A DNA stretch of 64,000 nucleotides from an archaeon (GCA_020053355.1 JAGVNI010000008.1:159839-223838); one strand, 5' to 3'. Positions 1 to 7,857 are shown, numbered from the stretch's first letter. Translations and numbers: made by a program. The notes: generated from the sequence alone by a model not told the origin.

Positions 1-192
1 AAACGGGTGAAGGAAGCGGTGGCGACGCTCGGCCTCAAAGCTGAAGTGGAACACGTATACGACGTCAGCCGCATTGCCGATATGGGAATTGTATCCACGC
101 CCGCGCTTCTCCTTAACGGGAAAGTAATCCTAAGCGGGATGCTCCCTTCCGTTGATTATCTCGTTAGCCTCATCAAAAGCAAGGCGAGCTGA
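1..192 (+). CDS. Thioredoxin-fold protein, C-terminal fragment
   Basis: The reading frame is open from the window edge, so only about the last 63 residues are present. The fragment shows the late part of a thioredoxin fold: a strand and helix, then 'VSTPALLLNGK' carrying the cis-proline (TP) that packs against the redox site, then 'VILSGMLPS' and a final helix. This matches the small redox-active disulfide proteins often found beside DUF318/ArsP permeases. The CxxC active site would lie upstream of the window and cannot be checked. The stop codon overlaps the ATG of the permease (TGATG), so the two are probably co-translated, which supports a shared redox or metal(loid)-export role by inference. 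Confidence 0.75.
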   Translation, partial: KRVKEAVATLGLKAEVEHVYDVSRIADMGIVSTPALLLNGKVILSGMLPSVDYLVSLIKSKAS

Positions 193-1235
193 TGGATTTC
201 GCGGTATTGCTGATGGCGGGCCTTGCGGCAATCTATGACTACGTCCTGGCGCACACCCTGTTCTGCCTGGTGCCGGCATTTTTCATCGCGGGAGCGATGG
301 CCGCCCTGATTCCAAAGGACAGGCTTCTTCCTTACCTGGGTAAAGACTCGCCTAAGTTCATTGCTTATCCGATTGCGGTAGTCGCTGGCCTTCTCCTTGC
401 AGTCTGCTCCTGTACGGTTTTGCCGCTTTTTGCCGGCATCCGGAAAGGCGGAGCCGGCATCGGACCCGCCATAGCTTTTCTTTATACTGCCCCGGCGACA
501 AACATCATGGCCATCCTCTATACCGGCAGCCTCATCGGATGGGATTTCGCGCTGGCTCGCATAGTATTCTCTATAATTTTCGCAGTCATTATTGGGTATA
601 TAATCTCGAAAATAACAGACCACGATGAGAAGAAAGCGGATTCGGAAGCGTTCAAGAAACACACTGAAAGCAAGGACTCCAAGAGATTGTTCCTCCTCTT
701 TGGCGCGCTTCTCGGCATCCTGCTGGTAGGGACGAGAATCAGCGAGGACTTCATCAAATACCCGGTCGTGGCAGGATTAATCATACTCACATGGTGGATT
801 TCAACCAGATATTTCACAAAGGAAGAAACGCAAAACTGGATGGAAGAGACGTGGGGCTTTGCCAAAACCATCGCGCCCCTTCTCCTCATAGGCGTTTTCG
901 CATCCGGGATTATCCGCGAGGTCATGCCTCCGGACCTGATACCCACTTACATGGGCCAGAACACGCTCATTGCCATGGTGATACCCGTGCTTTTCGGCAT
1001 CTTCGTGTATTTCCCAACGCTGGTGGAAGTCCCCATGGCGAGGATGTTTTTGGATTTGGGGATGGCGAAGGGCCCGCTTCTTGCGTATATGCTTGCCGAC
1101 CCGGTCATCTCACTGCCAAGCATCCTTGTAGTCAGAAAGATAATGGGGAACCGGGAAACCGCCGTGTACGTCCTGCTGATATTCGTGTTCACCGTTATAG
1201 CTGGCCTTCTGGCCGGAATGTTCCTTTGGAGATGA
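192..1235 (+). CDS. Membrane permease, DUF318/ArsP-like
   Basis: This is a 347-aa polytopic membrane protein with roughly 8-10 hydrophobic segments and a charged central loop near residues 140-165. The motif 'CSCTVLPLFAGIRKGGAG' followed by 'FLYTAPATNI' is the hallmark of the UPF0718/DUF318 permease family, which includes the trivalent organoarsenical exporter ArsP. The second half repeats the pattern ('FPTLVEVPMARMFLDLGMAKGP'), consistent with the internal two-fold repeat of the family. The start overlaps the stop of the thioredoxin-like gene. The substrate is unknown; the Cys pair in CSC suggests a thiophilic metal or metalloid. The gene ends 7 nt from the end of the converging tandem array. 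Confidence 0.85.
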   Translation: MDFAVLLMAGLAAIYDYVLAHTLFCLVPAFFIAGAMAALIPKDRLLPYLGKDSPKFIAYPIAVVAGLLLAVCSCTVLPLFAGIRKGGAGIGPAIAFLYTAPATNIMAILYTGSLIGWDFALARIVFSIIFAVIIGYIISKITDHDEKKADSEAFKKHTESKDSKRLFLLFGALLGILLVGTRISEDFIKYPVVAGLIILTWWISTRYFTKEETQNWMEETWGFAKTIAPLLLIGVFASGIIREVMPPDLIPTYMGQNTLIAMVIPVLFGIFVYFPTLVEVPMARMFLDLGMAKGPLLAYMLADPVISLPSILVVRKIMGNRETAVYVLLIFVFTVIAGLLAGMFLWR

Positions 1236-1241
1236 GGGCCA

Positions 1242-1286
1242 TCACTTGCCCTTCAACTGTTCAATCAGTCTCGCGGCCGCGGCAGC
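1242..1286 (-). pseudogene. Orphaned C-terminal tail of the first array gene
   Basis: Immediately after the TAG stop of the 1287-1949 gene, the same frame continues for 14 sense codons to a TGA at 1242-1244, encoding AAAARLIEQLKGK. Intact paralogues end in 'GTPEQIAAAARLIEQLKVK' or close variants. The tail is therefore the relic of the missing C-terminus, cut off by a stop codon and loss of the GTPEQI segment. It is unlikely to be translated separately. Confidence 0.75.
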
Positions 1287-1949
1287 CTAATTCGGGCTCC
1301 ATTCTACGGCCACCCCCAGCTCATTGGACGGAGGGGCGTTGAGGTAGATGGCCTGTCCGAAGCTATCGCACACGGGGTTATAGTAGTCGCGAGCAACAAG
1401 GCCTACCCTTTTTTCCATCCTCCAGAGGAATCTGGCGTCTGGATGGAGTTTATCTGGTTTATGCCCCCATGGGATGTCATCTCTCGGGTTGCCGATGTAC
1501 CAGCTATTTTCTGTCGGGAATCTTTCCACCGCGTCGATTTGCGCCGCCTGGACGATTCTTTCTTTGCCTTCCTTGACAAGGGAGAAGTTAGGGTGTTCCA
1601 CTATCAGGATGATGTTTTTCTTCCCCCAATGCTCCTCTGGAACCGGGAAAGTGTACGCAATGCCCGTTATCGAATCGGTGTATTCAATCAGTTTTCCGAC
1701 CCTCTTATTTGGCTCTTCATAAGCGGTCATTGTCCCGCTCCAGCATGGGAACGCCTCGGCTATACCCCGCCATTTATCGCTTCTGAGAATGACATTGTTC
1801 AGCCGTTTGTTCGATGCGATGACCAGCCCGGCATCATCGGCCCTTTGCAGGGCTTCTTCCATCGGAACGCCCTTTGTAAAGGGAGTTAGCACCGCGAGTT
1901 TCGTGCCAGGCGTTCTCTCGTTGCCTGGAATCTTCCGGGTCAGCGTCAT
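1287..1949 (-). CDS. Tandem-array protein 5 (truncated paralogue)
   Basis: This 220-aa protein of an unrecognised family is the last gene of a five-gene minus-strand array. Shared landmarks are the N-terminal 'MTLTRKIPG', the helix 'EALQRADDAGLVIASNKRL' (about residues 32-50), 'CWSGTMTAYEEP' (70-81), the core 'VPEEHWGKKN..L..EHPNF' (about 102-122), 'GNPRDDIPWG' and 'EKRVGLVARDY'. There is no signal peptide or membrane segment, so it is probably cytoplasmic. The ATG overlaps the stop of the upstream paralogue (ATGA), which fixes the start. Unlike intact relatives it stops at TAG directly after 'LGVAVEWSPN', and the lost tail is still readable downstream at 1242-1286. The function is unknown. 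Confidence 0.75.
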   Translation of the reverse strand: MTLTRKIPGNERTPGTKLAVLTPFTKGVPMEEALQRADDAGLVIASNKRLNNVILRSDKWRGIAEAFPCWSGTMTAYEEPNKRVGKLIEYTDSITGIAYTFPVPEEHWGKKNIILIVEHPNFSLVKEGKERIVQAAQIDAVERFPTENSWYIGNPRDDIPWGHKPDKLHPDARFLWRMEKRVGLVARDYYNPVCDSFGQAIYLNAPPSNELGVAVEWSPN

Positions 1950-2767
1950 TGTTTCGCCTTCCAGTACTCGAGCAGCCTCGCAGCCGCCGATATCTGTCCA
2001 GGAGTTCCGTCTATGATGAGCCTACCGTTTTCCTCCCGCACCGATAGCTGGGCGCCCCATGCGGCATCCCGGATTTCACGGATTAGAGGTTCGATGTTGC
2101 CCGGGAGCGTCACTCCGGTCGCTTGTACCGCAACTCCGAAGCCGATGGACGGCCAGCCGCTCAAATCGATGTACTGCGAATGGTAGCCGCAGTCATAGCC
2201 GCGCACAATCATGCATACGCCCTTCTCCATCCGGAACATGTGCCTGCCGCTCGGGCCGGTGGCATTGACATGCCTGCTTTCCTGCGGGATGTCGTGTTTT
2301 TCATCGCCGAAGAACCAGCCTTCCCTTGATGAGGGGAACCTTTCGACTACATCCACTTTGTCTGCCATGATGAGCCGGTCATGGGCGTCCTTTTCGATTT
2401 TGAAGTCGGGGTGCTCCACCACAAGTGCGATGTTTTTCTTCCCCCGATGCTCCCTAGGAACGATGAAGTCGTAGTTCAAGCCGGTATTCGGGTCGGTGAA
2501 CCGTATGTACTTCTCAAGCGCCTTATCCGGCTTCTCATATGCGACCATCGTCCCGCTCCGGCACGGGAACGCTTCGATTATGTCGCGCCATTCGAATCTC
2601 CCGTAAAGGGCCCGGCTTAGCCGCCTGTTCGATGCCATCACGAGACCAGCTTCATCGGCCCTCCGCAGGGTTTCTTCCATCGGGGCCCCGCGGTCGGAAC
2701 GTATGAAAACCGCAAGGTTCGGGCCACGGATTCTCTCGGGGCCTGGATTCTTCTGGGTTAATGTCAT
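1946..2767 (-). CDS. Tandem-array protein 4, unknown family
   Basis: This is the longest array member, 273 aa from the chosen start. An in-frame ATG lies 15 nt further upstream, but the one at 2767 forms an ATGA overlap with the previous gene and aligns with the 'MxLTQK' N-terminus of the others. It has the family landmarks: 'EETLRRADEAGLVMASNRRL', 'CRSGTMVAYEKP', 'VPREHRGKKN..LVVEHPDF', 'IPQESRHV' and 'MEKGVCMIVRGY'. It carries an insertion of about 35 residues near 215-250, then a C-terminal strand-helix 'RLIIDGTPGQISAAARLLEYWK'. That last element resembles the final beta-alpha unit of KH or ferredoxin-like folds, but this is only a visual impression. No function can be assigned. Confidence 0.8.
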   Translation of the reverse strand: MTLTQKNPGPERIRGPNLAVFIRSDRGAPMEETLRRADEAGLVMASNRRLSRALYGRFEWRDIIEAFPCRSGTMVAYEKPDKALEKYIRFTDPNTGLNYDFIVPREHRGKKNIALVVEHPDFKIEKDAHDRLIMADKVDVVERFPSSREGWFFGDEKHDIPQESRHVNATGPSGRHMFRMEKGVCMIVRGYDCGYHSQYIDLSGWPSIGFGVAVQATGVTLPGNIEPLIREIRDAAWGAQLSVREENGRLIIDGTPGQISAAARLLEYWKAKQ

Positions 2768-3540
2768 TTTCGCACCTTCCATCTCTCCATCAGTTCTGCT
2801 ACGCTGTCACGACCCACCTGGGACGATTTAAGAAGCCAGCCCCATAGATTCTGGCTCATTGAAAGAGAAGGCGCATCATTGGTCGGCAATGGGTTCTCGA
2901 TGGCCGCACCGAACCAATCGCTAGGCTGTTTGTCAACGTAGACGAGTTGCTTGGGATGGCCCGTCCAGTTTTCATTTTTGCAGGCGACAAGACCCACCCA
3001 TTTTCTTACCCTCGCAAGGAGTCGCCCCTCCGGATTGAAATAATCTACTTTTTCTCCGGTCGGGATACCATATTTCGGATCGGCAAGATAATAGTTATTT
3101 GATACGGGGAATTCTTCGACTATGCCGACTTTTTTCGCCTGTACGATGCTTGTTTTTCCGTCTCTCTCAAGCGTGAAGTCCGGATGCTCCGCCACTAAGA
3201 TGACGTTTTTCTTTCCCTGATGCTCCTCTGGAACCGGGAATATGTATTTTTTTCTTGTTAGCGGGTCGGTATATTCAATCATCTTCCCTAGCTTCTGGCC
3301 CGGCTTATCATATGCGGCCATCGTTCCGCTCCAGCAAGTGAAAACATCACTTACTTGCCTCCATTCGTTGCTTCCAACCAATGCCTTGCCCAACCGTTTA
3401 TTCGACGCTATCACCAATCCGGCTTTATCAGTCCGGCGTAAGGCCTCTTCCATGGTTACACCGTTGACATTTGTGATGAAACTTGCCAGGTTCGGGCCCC
3501 GGATTCTCTCGGGACCCGGAATCTTCTGGGTTAATGCCAT
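2764..3540 (-). CDS. Tandem-array protein 3, unknown family
   Basis: This 258-aa member of the array family has 'EALRRTDKAGLVIASNKRL', 'CWSGTMAAYDKP', 'VPEEHQGKKNVILVAEHPDF', 'ADPKYGIPTGEKV' and 'VRKWVGLVACKN'. Its C-terminus differs from the others: the GTPEQIAAAARLIEQLK-type end is replaced by a divergent helix ending 'VAELMERWKVRK'. The ATG directly follows the stop of the upstream gene (TGAATG), and its own stop overlaps the next start, so the array reads as one translationally coupled unit. Function is unknown. Absence of membrane segments and a charged composition suggest a soluble intracellular protein. Confidence 0.8.
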   Translation of the reverse strand: MALTQKIPGPERIRGPNLASFITNVNGVTMEEALRRTDKAGLVIASNKRLGKALVGSNEWRQVSDVFTCWSGTMAAYDKPGQKLGKMIEYTDPLTRKKYIFPVPEEHQGKKNVILVAEHPDFTLERDGKTSIVQAKKVGIVEEFPVSNNYYLADPKYGIPTGEKVDYFNPEGRLLARVRKWVGLVACKNENWTGHPKQLVYVDKQPSDWFGAAIENPLPTNDAPSLSMSQNLWGWLLKSSQVGRDSVAELMERWKVRK

Positions 3541-4251
3541 TCATTTCACCTTCAATTGCTCAATCAGCCTCGCTGCCGCGGCTATCTGCTCGGGTGTGCC
3601 TTCGACAACGACGCCGAAACAGTCCGCTGGGCGGTGGCTGATGCTGACGCTACAAGGGTCGATGTAACCTGGAAAGTCGCTGTCTCCCCGGACGACCAGG
3701 CGTATCCCCCTGTAGCCCCGGACGATGATTCTTGCCGCATCGCTGCGTTTGTTCACTTGCTTTCCGGAGGGGATATCGTAAACCGGGTCGCCGGAATACC
3801 ACCCGCCCGTATTGGCCGGCACTTTCGCCACGATGCCGACTTCTTTCGCGTGAATTATCCTCGTCATCCCGTCCTGCTCAATCGTGAAGTTCGGATGCTC
3901 TGCGACAAGGACAACGTTTTTCTTGCCTTGGTGCTCTTCGGGGACATCGAGGACGTACCGGTGGCGGTCCGGGTAATCACTCCATTCGAACGTCTTTCCA
4001 AAGCGCACGCCCGGCTCTTCGTATGCCACCAGGGTGCCGGTCCAAAGCGGAAACGCATCGATGATGGATTTCCACCCTCCGCTGCTGGTAAGCGCCCGGT
4101 CGATTCGCTTGTTCGATGCAATGACCAAGCCTGCCTCGTCAGCCCTCCGTAGGGCCTCGTCCATCGGAACGCCCTTTGCAAAGGGGGTCAGCACGGCGAG
4201 ACTCGGACCTCGGATTCTCTCGCTGCCTGGGTTCTTCTGGGTTAAAGCCAT
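3541..4251 (-). CDS. Tandem-array protein 2, unknown family
   Basis: This 236-aa family member is closest by eye to the truncated fifth gene: both share 'LAVLTPF.KGVPM.EAL', and the DNA around 1858-1905 and 4160-4202 is almost identical, suggesting recent duplication or conversion. Landmarks are 'EALRRADEAGLVIASNKRI', 'LWTGTLVAYEEP', 'VPEEHQGKKNVVLVAEHPNF', 'GDPVYDIPSGKQV' and 'IRLVVRG'. It has an intact 'VVVEGTPEQIAAAARLIEQLKVK'-type ending. It starts immediately after the stop of the first array gene with no spacer. Its function is unknown. Confidence 0.8.
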   Translation of the reverse strand: MALTQKNPGSERIRGPSLAVLTPFAKGVPMDEALRRADEAGLVIASNKRIDRALTSSGGWKSIIDAFPLWTGTLVAYEEPGVRFGKTFEWSDYPDRHRYVLDVPEEHQGKKNVVLVAEHPNFTIEQDGMTRIIHAKEVGIVAKVPANTGGWYSGDPVYDIPSGKQVNKRSDAARIIVRGYRGIRLVVRGDSDFPGYIDPCSVSISHRPADCFGVVVEGTPEQIAAAARLIEQLKVK

Positions 4252-5019
4252 TCATTTCACCTTCATCTGCTCAATCAGCCTCGCGGCTGCGGCTATCTGC
4301 TCACGAGATCCCACGACGATAAGTTTGTGCTCATCGTCTCTCATCAACCATATCGTGGTTCCTGATGTGGCTTCGACTGCCACCCCGAAATTCCAGCTGG
4401 GTCCGCTATTCAGATAGATGCATCGTTTGTCATTGCCATTCCTATCATCATATAAGCGGTTGACCATGCCTACGTTTTTCTCGATCCTGTGAAGCGCTAG
4501 TGCTCCCGGGTCTTGATAGGTGACTATATTCCCTGCAGGTATGTCATGTTTCGGATCCCCGATATACCAGTGATTCGAAACCGGGAATTCGGTGATTATG
4601 TCAATTTCAGTTGCCCGCACAACCCTTGTTTTCCCATCCGCCTCAAGTGAGAAGTTCGGATGTTCGGCTATCAAAGCGATATTTTTCTTTCCAATATGCT
4701 CTTCTGGGACAGGGAAAACATACCGTATGCCCGTATCGGGATCTTGATATTCGATATTTTTCCCGAGTTTCTGATCCGGCTTGTCATAAGCGGCTATCGT
4801 CCCGGTCCAGCATCCGAATGCTCCCTTCACGCTCCGCCATTCATGGTTCCCTATAAGGGACTGGCTGAGCCGCTTGTTCGATGCGATGACCAACCCCAAA
4901 TCGTCGGCTTTTCGGAGCGCCTCTTCCATCGGAACCCCGGGCCACCTCGCAATGAAAACAGCCAAATCCGGGCCCCTCATCCTCTCATCTCCAGCCTTTT
5001 TTTCCTGTGAAATAGCCAT
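4252..5019 (-). CDS. Tandem-array protein 1 (promoter-proximal), unknown family
   Basis: This is the first gene of the array, 255 aa. It begins 83 nt from the divergent TrmB-like regulator and has a Shine-Dalgarno-like GGTGGA 4-5 nt before its ATG. It shows all family blocks: 'EALRKADDLGLVIASNKRL', 'CWTGTIAAYDKP', 'LGKNIEYQDPDTGIRYVF', 'VPEEHIGKKN..LIAEHPNF', 'GDPKHDIPAG', 'IEKNVGMVNRLY' and the tail 'KLIVVGSREQIAAAARLIEQ'. It is predicted soluble, with no recognised catalytic motif. The divergent arrangement suggests the neighbouring regulator controls the array, which is an inference from position only. Confidence 0.8.
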   Translation of the reverse strand: MAISQEKKAGDERMRGPDLAVFIARWPGVPMEEALRKADDLGLVIASNKRLSQSLIGNHEWRSVKGAFGCWTGTIAAYDKPDQKLGKNIEYQDPDTGIRYVFPVPEEHIGKKNIALIAEHPNFSLEADGKTRVVRATEIDIITEFPVSNHWYIGDPKHDIPAGNIVTYQDPGALALHRIEKNVGMVNRLYDDRNGNDKRCIYLNSGPSWNFGVAVEATSGTTIWLMRDDEHKLIVVGSREQIAAAARLIEQMKVK

Positions 5020-5102
5020 ATGTCCACCCCTTTATGTTATCAAATATCATAATTTGTGGTTAAAACTACTATTTATATTCTCTTTCCCCCCTAGGGAGTA
5101 GC
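5020..5102. promoter_or_regulatory. Divergent promoter between the array and the TrmB-like gene
   Basis: The 83-nt spacer is AT-rich. On the plus strand a TATA-like ATTTATATTC at 5071-5080 sits about 27 nt before the ATG at 5103, and GGGAG at 5094-5098 could act as a ribosome-binding site. On the minus strand a weaker TATA-like TGATATTTGAT lies near 5040-5050, about 26 nt before the array start. No clear inverted-repeat operator was identified. Confidence 0.55.
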
Positions 5103-5885
5103 ATGAAACAGAGCATACTCGAGATGATAGGCCTAACAGAAGGCGAGGCGAAGACCTACAAGGCGCTCCTCCGGCTCGGCTCATCCTCGACAGGCGCGAT
5201 TTCGTCAGAGGCGGGCGTCTCCACGTCCAAGCTCTACATAATCCTCGACAAGCTGGAGAGGAAGGGGCTCGCTTCCCATGTCGACCGGAACGGGGTGCGA
5301 AACTTTCAGGCCGTCGAGCCTGCGAAAATCAGGGATTATCTGAATGAGAAGAAGCGGGAGGTCGAGGCGCTTGAATCCGAGCTTGAAGCCCAGCTCCCAA
5401 GCCTCATGCAGCTCTATGCCCATGCAGGGGCCCATGAAACCGTCACCGTGTTCAGCGGCATGAAAGGGATGAGGACTGCCCACGAGCATACGTACATGAA
5501 ACTCGGGAAAGGAGACATTTATTACGTCCTTGGCGTCCCCGACTATCCGCCCTGGGAGGAAAAGGACCCGAAAGGGCAGTTCGCAAGATACTGGGAAACC
5601 GACCACCGGAGAAGGGCCGCGGCCGGAATCGGATGCCGCATGCTGTTCAACACAGATGCGAACGCTGCCCTCCTTAAGCAGAGGAATTCCACGCGCCTCT
5701 GCGAGGCGAGGTACATGCCAATAGACATACGGACCCCGGCCTATTTCACTATATACAAGGATACGGTCCTGATTACCATGATATCTGCAGAGCCGATATG
5801 CATCGAAGTGGCGAACCATGACGTCGCCGACGCCTTCAAGGCGTATTTCGACGAGTTCTGGCGGAAGTCGAAACCTTTCAAGTAA
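5103..5885 (+). CDS. TrmB-family transcriptional regulator
   Basis: This 260-aa protein has the TrmB architecture. The N-terminal winged helix-turn-helix (about 1-80) begins 'MKQSILEMIGLTEGEAKTY', with recognition region 'SSEAGVSTSKLYIILDKLERKG'. An acidic coiled-coil linker follows (about 80-105), then a C-terminal effector-like region starting 'TVFSGMKGMRTAHE'. TrmB proteins are archaeal sugar- or metabolite-responsive repressors or activators. The ligand here cannot be read from sequence. The divergent position makes the five-gene array the obvious candidate target, though self-regulation is equally possible. The start is supported by a TATA-like element about 27 nt upstream. Confidence 0.88.
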   Translation: MKQSILEMIGLTEGEAKTYKALLRLGSSSTGAISSEAGVSTSKLYIILDKLERKGLASHVDRNGVRNFQAVEPAKIRDYLNEKKREVEALESELEAQLPSLMQLYAHAGAHETVTVFSGMKGMRTAHEHTYMKLGKGDIYYVLGVPDYPPWEEKDPKGQFARYWETDHRRRAAAGIGCRMLFNTDANAALLKQRNSTRLCEARYMPIDIRTPAYFTIYKDTVLITMISAEPICIEVANHDVADAFKAYFDEFWRKSKPFK

Positions 5886-5890
5886 TTAAG

Positions 5891-5914
5891 AAAAAAAATA
5901 AATGAAAGAAAAAA
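5891..5914 (-). terminator. Poly-T terminator after the rubrerythrin gene
   Basis: Read on the minus strand, the 24 nt directly after the rubrerythrin stop contain runs of six and eight T separated by a short AT-rich stretch. Such T-runs are the usual intrinsic terminators of archaeal RNA polymerase. Confidence 0.6.
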
Positions 5915-6502
5915 TCAGTACTGCTCGCAGAGCAGCATGTAATAGCTCCTGTCATGGTCGCAGGACGGGCATTTCGCCGGCGGCTCGTTGCCTTCATGAA
6001 CGTAGCCGCATTTCATGCACACCCACTTCACTTTCGCCGACTTCTTGAAGATGGTGCCGGCTTTCACCTGCTCGAGGAGCATCTTGTAGCGCGATTCGTG
6101 GTGCGCTTCCACCTTGCCAATCGAGCGGAGGCGGACTGCGACGTCGGCGAAGCCTTCCTTCTGCGCAACGTCCGCGAATTCCGGGTACATCTTCGTGGTC
6201 TCGTAGTGCTCGCCCGCTATCGCGGCCCCGAGGTTCTCCGCGGTCGTGCCCATCACATGCGGGACATCAGATTCGACGGCGGAATCAGCCTTCGAGCCGG
6301 TCTTTGCCGCGACTGCGTTCAGCATCCGCATGTTCCATTCCGCATGCTCGAGCTCGTTCATCGCTGTTGCGATGAATAGGTCGGATATCTGCCGGTATCC
6401 TTCCTTGGCGGCGATGCCAGCGTACATCGTGTAGCGGTTGCGCGCCATGCTTTCCCCTATGAACGCTTTTCCCAGATTCTCCAAGGTTTTATAGTCTCCC
6501 AT
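5915..6502 (-). CDS. Rubrerythrin
   Basis: This 195-aa protein reduces peroxide through a diiron centre, protecting against oxidative stress in the cytoplasm. The N-terminal ferritin-like four-helix bundle shows iron-ligand pairs in 'FIGESMARNRY', 'NELEHAEWN', 'AGEHYETTKMYPEFA' and 'KVEAHHESRY'. The C-terminal rubredoxin-like domain has two CxxC knuckles, 'CMKCGYVH' and 'CPSC'. The length is typical. An AGGTGA Shine-Dalgarno five nt before the ATG supports the start. It is a stand-alone gene convergent with the TrmB-like regulator. Confidence 0.95.
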   Translation of the reverse strand: MGDYKTLENLGKAFIGESMARNRYTMYAGIAAKEGYRQISDLFIATAMNELEHAEWNMRMLNAVAAKTGSKADSAVESDVPHVMGTTAENLGAAIAGEHYETTKMYPEFADVAQKEGFADVAVRLRSIGKVEAHHESRYKMLLEQVKAGTIFKKSAKVKWVCMKCGYVHEGNEPPAKCPSCDHDRSYYMLLCEQY

Positions 6503-6548
6503 TCAGTTCACCTAATCCGTTGGTCGTTAGCATAAATCGAAATGCCTT

Positions 6549-7787
6549 TTATTCCAATTCTCCGTCGCCGACTTTTCCGAATTCTATCGGCTGCCGCGTG
6601 AATACGCGCACGCCGGATGGCACGTTCTTGTTCACGACCACGCCAGAGTGTATCTCGCAGTTCGAACCTATCAGCTTTCCCGGCATAGTGCAGGAGAGGA
6701 CGCCGAATTTTGTGTTGTCCCCGACGAACGCCCCGAGCTTCTTCTTCCCCGAGTTCGCCCATCCTTTTTCGGTGAGCACGTTCACGTTGTCGGCATCGAA
6801 GCGGAAGTTCGCTATCTGCGTGCCGGAGCCGAAATTCACGTTCTCCCCGATGACGCTGTCGCCGATATAGGCGAGATGCTTGGCATTCACATTGTCAAGG
6901 AGTATGCTGCTTTTGATTGTCGTTCCCGGGCCTATCGAGCAGTTCTTTCCAATCGAACAGAAGCCCCGTATGCATGCGTTAGGCCCGACCGTCGTCCCCT
7001 CCCCGATGTACGCGCAGCCTTCCACGTAGCTGTTGATAATCCGGGCTCCGGAAGCCATGATTACCTTGCCGTCTATCGTAGAGTTCTCTATGTGGCCGTT
7101 TTTCGAGTCCAATTTAGAGAGGACGTATTCGTTGGCATCAAGCAGGTCCCAGGGATATGCGATGTCGCGCCAGAATCCTTCGACCACAACACCCTTCGCT
7201 CCCACGAATAGGCTTGCCAGCTCGTACTCGCCGCGTTCGGATTTGCCGAGGGATTTCAAGTCTGAAAAGACGGTCGGCTCCATGCAATAGACGGACAGGT
7301 TTGCAAGGTCGCTTTTGGGGTGCGCGGGCTTCTCTTCGAAAATGCTAATCCGGTCTCCCGAAAGCTCGGCGACGCCATAGCCGTGCGGATTCGCGACTTT
7401 TTTGAGCCCGAGCGTGATGCCTCCATGGTGGGCTTCAATCACGGCCTTCATCACCGACGCTTCGGTGACGATGTCTCCGGCAAGGACAAGGAACGTGTCG
7501 TCGATATGCTCCCTCGCGGCAAGCAGCGCGGCCCCGCTGCCGTTTTCCGGGCCCTGTGTAATGAAAGTCAGCTTCAGTCCGATGTCACAGCCAGTGAAAT
7601 ATGAGATGAGCCGGTCTTTCATATGGCGCACAACTATTACGGCTTCTGTGACGCCCACTTTCCGGGCTTCGCTGAGCAGGTGGTGGATGAGGGGCAATCC
7701 GGCAATAGGAAGCAGGGGCTTTGGCCGGGTTTCTGTCAGCGGCCTGAGGCGGATGCCGTCCCCGGCAGCAAGGATGACTGCTTTCAT
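6549..7787 (-). CDS. Sugar-1-phosphate nucleotidylyltransferase with hexapeptide domain (GlmU-like)
   Basis: This 412-aa protein has two domains. The N-terminal nucleotidyltransferase (about 1-230) starts with the signature 'MKAVILAAGDGIRLRPLTETRPK' and has 'LAGDIV' and 'FEEKP'. The C-terminal left-handed beta-helix (about 235-400) has hexapeptide repeats such as 'IGEGTTVGPNACI', 'IGKNCSIGPGTTI' and 'IGENVNFGSGTQI'. Archaeal homologues of this layout make UDP-GlcNAc or NDP-glucose, some with both acetyltransferase and uridylyltransferase activity. Substrate cannot be settled here. It probably feeds surface glycan synthesis along with the phosphohexomutase at 45.3 kb and the epimerase at 63 kb. 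Confidence 0.88.
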   Translation of the reverse strand: MKAVILAAGDGIRLRPLTETRPKPLLPIAGLPLIHHLLSEARKVGVTEAVIVVRHMKDRLISYFTGCDIGLKLTFITQGPENGSGAALLAAREHIDDTFLVLAGDIVTEASVMKAVIEAHHGGITLGLKKVANPHGYGVAELSGDRISIFEEKPAHPKSDLANLSVYCMEPTVFSDLKSLGKSERGEYELASLFVGAKGVVVEGFWRDIAYPWDLLDANEYVLSKLDSKNGHIENSTIDGKVIMASGARIINSYVEGCAYIGEGTTVGPNACIRGFCSIGKNCSIGPGTTIKSSILLDNVNAKHLAYIGDSVIGENVNFGSGTQIANFRFDADNVNVLTEKGWANSGKKKLGAFVGDNTKFGVLSCTMPGKLIGSNCEIHSGVVVNKNVPSGVRVFTRQPIEFGKVGDGELE

Positions 7788-7835
7788 GATATGGTTTCGC
7801 CTGTGCGTCTTTAAGTTTATTGTGATTGGGCCAGT

Positions 7836-7857
7836 TTGTTACATATACTTTTATAAA
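7836..7857 (+). promoter_or_regulatory. Promoter of the exported protein at 7880
   Basis: TTTTATAAA at 7849-7857 lies about 26 nt before the ATG at 7880, the spacing of a leaderless archaeal promoter. Just upstream, TTTGTTACATATAC (7836-7849) matches a motif also present before the genes at 17095 and 20708. Confidence 0.6.

Larger units (their letters stand above)
1242..5019 (-). repeat. Five-copy tandem gene array
   Basis: Five paralogous genes of about 700-820 nt lie head-to-tail with junctions of ATGA, ATGA, TGAATG and TGAATG, leaving no intergenic DNA. Protein blocks repeat in the same order in all five copies, and several DNA blocks of 20-40 nt are nearly identical between copies, for example the segments encoding 'GLVIASNKR' and 'PEEHxGKKN'. 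This indicates expansion by tandem duplication, with decay of the last copy. Confidence 0.85.

Noticed and set aside
2059..5010. Long plus-strand open frames across the tandem array
   Set aside because: They run antisense to the five paralogues in a GC-rich region and have no conserved motifs or promoters; the minus-strand frames share blocks across copies.
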